From NCBI GenBank assembly GCA_046756945.1, contig JBHHXI010000021.1, forward strand, positions 1 through 28,029: a stretch of DNA of 28,029 nucleotides. The letters are read 5' to 3'. The notes below the pieces were generated by a model. The model saw nothing but the letters and a program-made list of their open reading frames with translations. It was not told where the DNA came from and searched no databases. Source of the stretch: JACZQZ01 sp046756945 (GTDB lineage: Bacteria > Pseudomonadota > Alphaproteobacteria > Rhodospirillales > 2-02-FULL-58-16). A program made the position numbers and the translations under genes. Positions 24,195 to 28,029 of the stretch are shown here, piece by piece. Positions within the stretch are counted from its first letter, which is position 1; each line of letters begins with the position of its first letter.

Positions 24195-25913
24195 CTATTT
24201 GTACATGGTCTGGGCTTTGGTGCCCGGAGCGTATTCGTTGGGATCGACCCAGATGTTGACCACCGCCGATTTGCCGGACTTGACGGCTTCGCGGGCCCGT
24301 TCCAGGGCCGGGCGGATGTCGCCGGGCTCGCGGACGCCCTCGCCGTAACCGCCCAGCATTTCGGCGAAAGCCTCGAACGGCACGTCGCCCAGCATGTTGC
24401 CGACGTTGCCGCGCTGTTCGCCGTATTTCATGATCTGGCCGCAGCGAATCTGGTTCATCGCCGAGTTGTTGCCGATCACCGCCAGGAACGGCGCGTTGAA
24501 CCGGTTGGCGGTTTCCATGTCGAAGCCGGTCATGGCGAAGGCGCCGTCGCCGTAATAGCACAGCACCTCTTTTTTCGGATGGGCCAGCTTCGAGGCCAGG
24601 GCGAACGCCGTGCCGACGCCGAGCGAGCCCAGCGGCCCCGGATCCATCCAGTGGCCGGGGGTGCGCGGCTGCACGGCCTGCGCCGAGATGGTCACCACGT
24701 CGCCGCCGTCGCCGATGTAAATGGTATCGTCGGTAAGGAACTGGTTGAGCTCCCAGGCCACCCGGTAGGGATGGATGGGGACCGAGTCGGAGGTGAACAT
24801 GGGCATCAGCTTTTCCGTGCTCTTCTCTTCCGCCGCCCGAAGCTCCTCCATCCACGCCGTGCGCCCGCCGGCGCCCGTGCCGGCGCGGCCGGTGGCGGCA
24901 TCGGTGACGGCCTTGAGGATGGCCCCCACGTCGCCGACCAGACCCAGCGAAATGTCCCGGTTGCGGCCCACGGTGCGGTAATCCATGTCGATCTGGACGA
25001 CGGTGGCGTCGGCGCGCAGGCGCTTGCCGTACCCCATGCGGAAGTCGAACGGCGTGCCGACGATGACGATCACGTCGGCCTTGTCGAAGGCCAGGCGCCG
25101 GGTGCGGTGGAAGTGATGGGGATCGCCCGGCGGCAGCGTGCCGCGGCCGGACCCGTTCATGTAGGCGGGAATGTTGAGGGTGCGCACGAAATCGCGCGCC
25201 GCGTCGGTGCCGGCGCAGGTCCAGACCTGGGTGCCGAGCAACACGCACGGCCGTTCGGAGCCGACCAGGATGTCGGCCAGCTTCTCGATATCGGCGGGAT
25301 CGCCGATGGCCTTGGTGGAGGCCCGGTAGCGGCCCGGCTCGGGCAGGCGGGCGGCGCTGAAGTCCACCTTGGCGTCGAGAACATCGCGCGGGATTTCCAG
25401 GAAGGACGGCCCGGGCGCGCCGTTGTAACATTCGCGAAAGGCCATGGAGACCATGTCGGCGATGCGCTCGGTGCTGGACACCGTGGAGGCGAACTTGGTA
25501 ATCGGCGCCAGCAGGTCCACGTGCGGCAGGTCCTGGAGCGATCCCATCTTGTGCTGGTCCAGGGCCCCCTGGCCGCCGATCATCAGCATCGGACTCTCGG
25601 CGCGGAAGGCGTTGGCGATGCCGGTCATGGCGTTGGTCGTCCCCGGACCCGCGGTGACCACCGCGCAACCCGGTTTCCCGGTCTGGCGCGCGTAGCCGTC
25701 GGCGGCATGGGCGGCCACCTGTTCGTGGCGCACGTCGACGATCTTGATGCCTTCATCCAGGCAGCCGTCGTAGATGTCGATGATGTGGCCGCCGCAGAGC
25801 GTGAATATGGTGTCGACGCCCTCGTTCCTGAGGGCCTTGGCGACCAGGTGGCCGCCCGAAATTTTCTCCTGCGGTATCTTCAATTCGGAAACCTTGCGCG
25901 CCGCGTCCGACAT
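24195..25913 (-). CDS. ThDP-dependent acyl-CoA lyase/decarboxylase (oxalyl-CoA decarboxylase or 2-hydroxyacyl-CoA lyase-like)
   Basis: A 572-residue enzyme of the acetolactate synthase/oxalyl-CoA decarboxylase superfamily. The cofactor-activating Glu is E64 in VRHEQVAAHAADGYA. TAGPGTTNAMTGIANAF is the pyrimidine-domain motif. The diphosphate/Mg motif is GDGAFAMTGFDMETANRF starting at 455, with NN at 482-483. The stretch GHWMDPGPLGSLGVG (421-435) differs from the E. coli oxalyl-CoA decarboxylase text and from acetolactate synthase. Neither the oxalate nor the acetolactate assignment is therefore certain. Pairing with a formyl-CoA transferase favours a product of formyl-CoA, from oxalyl-CoA or from a 2-hydroxyacyl-CoA. 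The ATG at 25913 has GGGAG 7 bases upstream. It lies 57 bases after the GntR regulator and 89 before frc. Confidence 0.82.
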   Translation of the reverse strand: MSDAARKVSELKIPQEKISGGHLVAKALRNEGVDTIFTLCGGHIIDIYDGCLDEGIKIVDVRHEQVAAHAADGYARQTGKPGCAVVTAGPGTTNAMTGIANAFRAESPMLMIGGQGALDQHKMGSLQDLPHVDLLAPITKFASTVSSTERIADMVSMAFRECYNGAPGPSFLEIPRDVLDAKVDFSAARLPEPGRYRASTKAIGDPADIEKLADILVGSERPCVLLGTQVWTCAGTDAARDFVRTLNIPAYMNGSGRGTLPPGDPHHFHRTRRLAFDKADVIVIVGTPFDFRMGYGKRLRADATVVQIDMDYRTVGRNRDISLGLVGDVGAILKAVTDAATGRAGTGAGGRTAWMEELRAAEEKSTEKLMPMFTSDSVPIHPYRVAWELNQFLTDDTIYIGDGGDVVTISAQAVQPRTPGHWMDPGPLGSLGVGTAFALASKLAHPKKEVLCYYGDGAFAMTGFDMETANRFNAPFLAVIGNNSAMNQIRCGQIMKYGEQRGNVGNMLGDVPFEAFAEMLGGYGEGVREPGDIRPALERAREAVKSGKSAVVNIWVDPNEYAPGTKAQTMYK

Positions 25914-25970
25914 GGCGGATCTCCCGTTTTCCGGCTGTGACGTGTGAGTGCTAAAACGCGCGAACCCGCG

Positions 25971-26660
25971 CTAAATAAGATAATCCACGTTGGTGTCCAC
26001 ATGCGCCGCCAGGTTCAGAGTGTGATCCCGTACAAGGCGTTCGGCAAGCTCGGTGTCGCGCCGTTCCAGCGCCTCGATGATATGCATGTGGTCGATGATG
26101 GAGCGGTTGAACCTGTCTTCATGGCCGATCGTGCTCGCCCGAATCGAATTGATGTGGATGAATAGATTCTCCGTCAGTTCGTTGAGCAGATCGCACTGAC
26201 TCAAGCGCAACAGGGTTTGATGGAATTGAACGTTGGTGTCCGAATATTCGTCGATATTGGCCTTGATTTCCTTGCCTTCGAAGCTGGCGAACATCTTGCG
26301 CAGGGTGGCGATCTCCGCGTCCCCGGCGCGCAGCGTGATCAGCCGCGCCGCCATGCTTTCCAGGGCCGCCCAGACGGTGATCATCTCGATGATCTCGGCC
26401 TTGGTCTTGCGCACGACGAAGGCTCCCTTGCGCGCCACGATGCGCAAAAGCCCCTCCTGGGCGAGGCGCGCCATGGCCTCGCGGATGGGGGTCCGGCTGA
26501 CCCCGAGGTCCTGGGACAACTGGCGCTCGTCGAGGCGGATTTCCTCTTCGCCGGCATAGATGTTCATCGAAGTGATGGCCTGCTTCAACGCCTTGTACGT
26601 CTGGGACGTCAAGCGGAAATCAACCTCTATGGGCTGGACCTTCAACCTGGCGATGGCCAT
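25971..26660 (-). CDS. GntR-family transcriptional regulator, FCD (FadR) subfamily
   Basis: A 229-residue regulator. The winged helix-turn-helix is at about residues 17-85 (LDERQLSQDLGVSRTPIREAMARLAQEGLL). The all-helical FCD ligand domain is at about 90-225, with likely metal-ligand residues around QFHQTLLRLS, DHMHIIEAL and DHTLNLAAHV. FCD regulators usually sense small organic acids. The start is the ATG at 26660: an upstream ATG (26666) abuts GAGGA with no spacing, whereas 26660 has 6 bases. It lies immediately upstream of the ThDP and CoA-transferase genes on the same strand. A 15-bp palindrome overlapping its own -10 region suggests autorepression and control of the module. Confidence 0.93.
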   Translation of the reverse strand: MAIARLKVQPIEVDFRLTSQTYKALKQAITSMNIYAGEEEIRLDERQLSQDLGVSRTPIREAMARLAQEGLLRIVARKGAFVVRKTKAEIIEMITVWAALESMAARLITLRAGDAEIATLRKMFASFEGKEIKANIDEYSDTNVQFHQTLLRLSQCDLLNELTENLFIHINSIRASTIGHEDRFNRSIIDHMHIIEALERRDTELAERLVRDHTLNLAAHVDTNVDYLI

Positions 26661-26708
26661 GGGCATTCCTCGGTGGTCACGGGGTTTCCGGGACCGGGTT
26701 GTGACTCT

Positions 26709-26723
26709 GGTATATAATATACC
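26709..26723. promoter_or_regulatory. Palindromic operator of the GntR regulator
   Basis: GGTATAT at 26709-26715 and ATATACC at 26717-26723 form a perfect 7-bp inverted repeat around one base. It overlaps the -10 box and lies about 50 bases upstream of the regulator's start. The GTATA/TATAC core resembles operators of FCD-type GntR proteins (GTnnnAC logic). Binding is inferred, not shown. Confidence 0.6.
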
Positions 26724-26744
26724 CCATACCAAAAACTCGCACAA
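26716..26744 (-). promoter_or_regulatory. Candidate promoter of the GntR-ThDP enzyme-frc operon
   Basis: On the minus strand a TTGTGC (26744-26739) is followed by exactly 17 bases and then TATATT (26721-26716), 5 of 6 matches to the -10 consensus. The -35 matches only 3 of 6. The -10 lies inside the palindromic operator, so a bound regulator would block polymerase. Confidence 0.5.
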
Positions 26745-26766
26745 TCCCGCATATGTGAAGGCTCAT

Positions 26767-26798
26767 CGCCCCGGCGGAAAGCGGCCCGTGCCGGGGCG
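26767..26798. repeat. 9-bp GC-rich inverted repeat after the TctA gene
   Basis: CGCCCCGGC (26767-26775) and GCCGGGGCG (26790-26798) pair perfectly around a 14-base loop. It starts about 20 bases downstream of the tctA stop on the minus strand. No T-tract follows, so it may be a Rho-dependent or stabilising structure between tctA and the regulator, or an operator-like element. Confidence 0.5.
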
Positions 26799-26819
26799 CG
26801 GTCCGGGATCCCGGAAATG

Positions 26820-28029
26820 TCAGGTTCGTTCCGCCTTCCGCCGCCGGGCGTCGAGCACCTGTTTGATGATCGGCATGGAGATGAGCCCGATGGCGATGAA
26901 CATGAATACGCTGGCGAACGGCCGGGTGAAGAAGATCGAGAACGAGCCGCCGGAAATCAACAGCGACTGCCTGAGCGCCGGTTCCGCCAGCGGCCCGAGG
27001 ACGATGGCCAGCACCGCCGGCGCCATAGGATAGTTCAGCTTGCGCATGAGGTAGCCGACGACGCCGAAAAGCAGCATCAGCCACACGTCGTGCATGTCCA
27101 GGGTCGGCACGAAACCGCCGACGACGCACAGGATGAAGATGACCGGCGCCAGGATCGTGAACGGCAGCTTCAACACCCAGATGAAGGCCGGGATGAAGGC
27201 GACGTTGATCAACAGCGAAAACAGGTTGGCGGCGTACAGGCTGGCGATGAAGCCCCAGACGAAATTGGGGTGGTCGACGAACACCATGGGGCCGGGTTCC
27301 AGCCCCCAGATCACCATGCCGCCGAGCAGGATCGCCGTCGTCGGCGATCCGGGGATGCCGAGGGTCAGCATGGGCAGCATGGCGCCGGTGGAGGCTGCGT
27401 TGTTGGCGGATTCCGGCGCCACGACGCCGTCGATGTTGCCTTTGCCGTAGGTCTCGGGGTTCTTCGACATGGTCTTGGCGAAGCCGTAGGCCATGAGCGA
27501 GCCCGGCGTGGCGCCGGCGGCCGGCAGGATGCCGACGAAATAGCCGAGGAACGACCCCAACAACATCGTCTTCCAGGTCCGCGTCAGTTCCACCAGGTTT
27601 TTCAGGATGCCCTTTACGGAGACGGTGGCCTGCGAGATCATCACGTCGCCCATGGAGGTCTCGATGGTCCACAGCATCTCGCCGATGCCATAGATGCCGA
27701 TGGCCAGCACCAGGAAGTTGATGCCGTGGAAGAAACCGGGGATGTCCCCGAAGATAAGCCTCGGCTCGCCCGAGACGATATCCAGCCCGACGGCGCCGAA
27801 CACCAGCCCGATGGCAATGGAAAACAAGGTCTTCGGAATGTCGTCGCCGCCAAGCCCGACGAACGTGGCGAACGCCATCAGCATCAACGCGAATATCTCC
27901 GGCGCGCCGAAGCCCAGCGCGACATCGGCCAGCGGCGGCGCAAACAGCGTGAACAACACGACTCCGATGCTGCCGCCGATGAACGACGCCGTCGCCGCCG
28001 CCACCAGCGCCTTGTCGGCCTTGCCCTGC
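26820..28029 (-). CDS. TctA-family tripartite tricarboxylate transporter permease, N-terminus cut by window edge
   Basis: Large membrane subunit of a tripartite tricarboxylate transporter, which takes up carboxylates with a periplasmic TctC-type binding protein and a small TctB subunit. About 403 residues are present, entering with GKADKALVAAATASFIGGSIG. Full-length TctA is near 500 residues, so roughly 100 are missing. Motifs include SFLGYFVGILPAAGATPGS, APESANNAASTGAMLPMLTLGIPGS and LLGGMVIWGLEPGP, the family's conserved loops. Many hydrophobic segments alternate with them. The apparent start inside the window is a GTG-coded Val at 28004, not a true start. The GntR gene lies 159 bases downstream. 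The neighbouring acid-metabolism genes suggest a mono- or dicarboxylate cargo. Confidence 0.93.
   Translation of the reverse strand, partial: QGKADKALVAAATASFIGGSIGVVLFTLFAPPLADVALGFGAPEIFALMLMAFATFVGLGGDDIPKTLFSIAIGLVFGAVGLDIVSGEPRLIFGDIPGFFHGINFLVLAIGIYGIGEMLWTIETSMGDVMISQATVSVKGILKNLVELTRTWKTMLLGSFLGYFVGILPAAGATPGSLMAYGFAKTMSKNPETYGKGNIDGVVAPESANNAASTGAMLPMLTLGIPGSPTTAILLGGMVIWGLEPGPMVFVDHPNFVWGFIASLYAANLFSLLINVAFIPAFIWVLKLPFTILAPVIFILCVVGGFVPTLDMHDVWLMLLFGVVGYLMRKLNYPMAPAVLAIVLGPLAEPALRQSLLISGGSFSIFFTRPFASVFMFIAIGLISMPIIKQVLDARRRKAERT

Noticed and set aside
24106..25668. A 521-codon upstream extension of the frc frame, suggesting a 944-residue fusion protein
   Set aside because: The extension is an alternative frame of the ThDP enzyme gene, is Arg/Gly/Pro-rich and has no homology. 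frc has its own ribosome binding site and ATG at 24105.
1..28029. CRISPR array, tRNA or rRNA genes, insertion sequence ends
   Set aside because: Reading both strands showed no regularly spaced repeats with spacers, no cloverleaf-like segment and no transposase. The short repeats seen are two- or three-unit only.

Overview
The window looks like the chromosome of a GC-rich alphaproteobacterium, most likely of the Rhodospirillales type. Support comes from the hopanoid tailoring genes hpnI-hpnJ-hpnK-hpnL, the tail-to-head order ribF-ileS-lspA-(DUF3035 lipoprotein)-M16-M16, and overall GC-rich codon use. This placement is inferred from gene content and not from a marker phylogeny. No rRNA, tRNA, CRISPR array or insertion sequence was found.

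Layout. (1) 1-2668: a tRNA adenosine deaminase (tadA, cut by the left edge) on the minus strand, divergent from a plus-strand run of a C26 glutamine-amidotransferase-like hydrolase, a ribosomal pseudouridine synthase and rsmD. The last three are joined by ATGA overlaps. A possible 48-residue ORF with a textbook ribosome binding site follows rsmD. (2) 2953-8039: a plus-strand hopanoid head-group operon hpnI, hpnJ, hpnK and hpnL, ending in a CDP-alcohol phosphotransferase. hpnK appears to start at CTG. (3) 8165-20607: a long minus-strand block of housekeeping and envelope genes. In chromosomal order these are FKBP isomerase, mutL, pgi, two M16 peptidase-family proteins, a DUF3035 lipoprotein, lspA, ileS, ribF and a small protein resembling a recombinase core-binding domain. 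(4) 20730-22519: a plus-strand tartrate/D-malate dehydrogenase facing an exported protein of unknown function that sits in AT-richer DNA. (5) 22742-28029: a minus-strand catabolic module made of a TctA transporter subunit (cut by the right edge), a GntR/FCD regulator with its own palindromic operator, a ThDP-dependent acyl-CoA lyase or decarboxylase, and a formyl-CoA:oxalate-type class III CoA-transferase. The module ends in a clear Rho-independent terminator.

How the genes work together. HpnI adds N-acetylglucosamine to bacteriohopanetetrol, HpnK deacetylates it and HpnJ contracts the sugar to the cyclitol ether. HpnL is a membrane protein of the lipid-flippase-like family. The added CDP-alcohol phosphotransferase is the most unusual member and suggests a further phospho-headgroup or lipid step. 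In the catabolic module, the CoA-transferase would move CoA from formyl-CoA to an acid, and the ThDP enzyme would cleave the resulting acyl-CoA and regenerate formyl-CoA. The acid could be oxalate or a 2-hydroxyacid; sequence reading alone does not decide between them.
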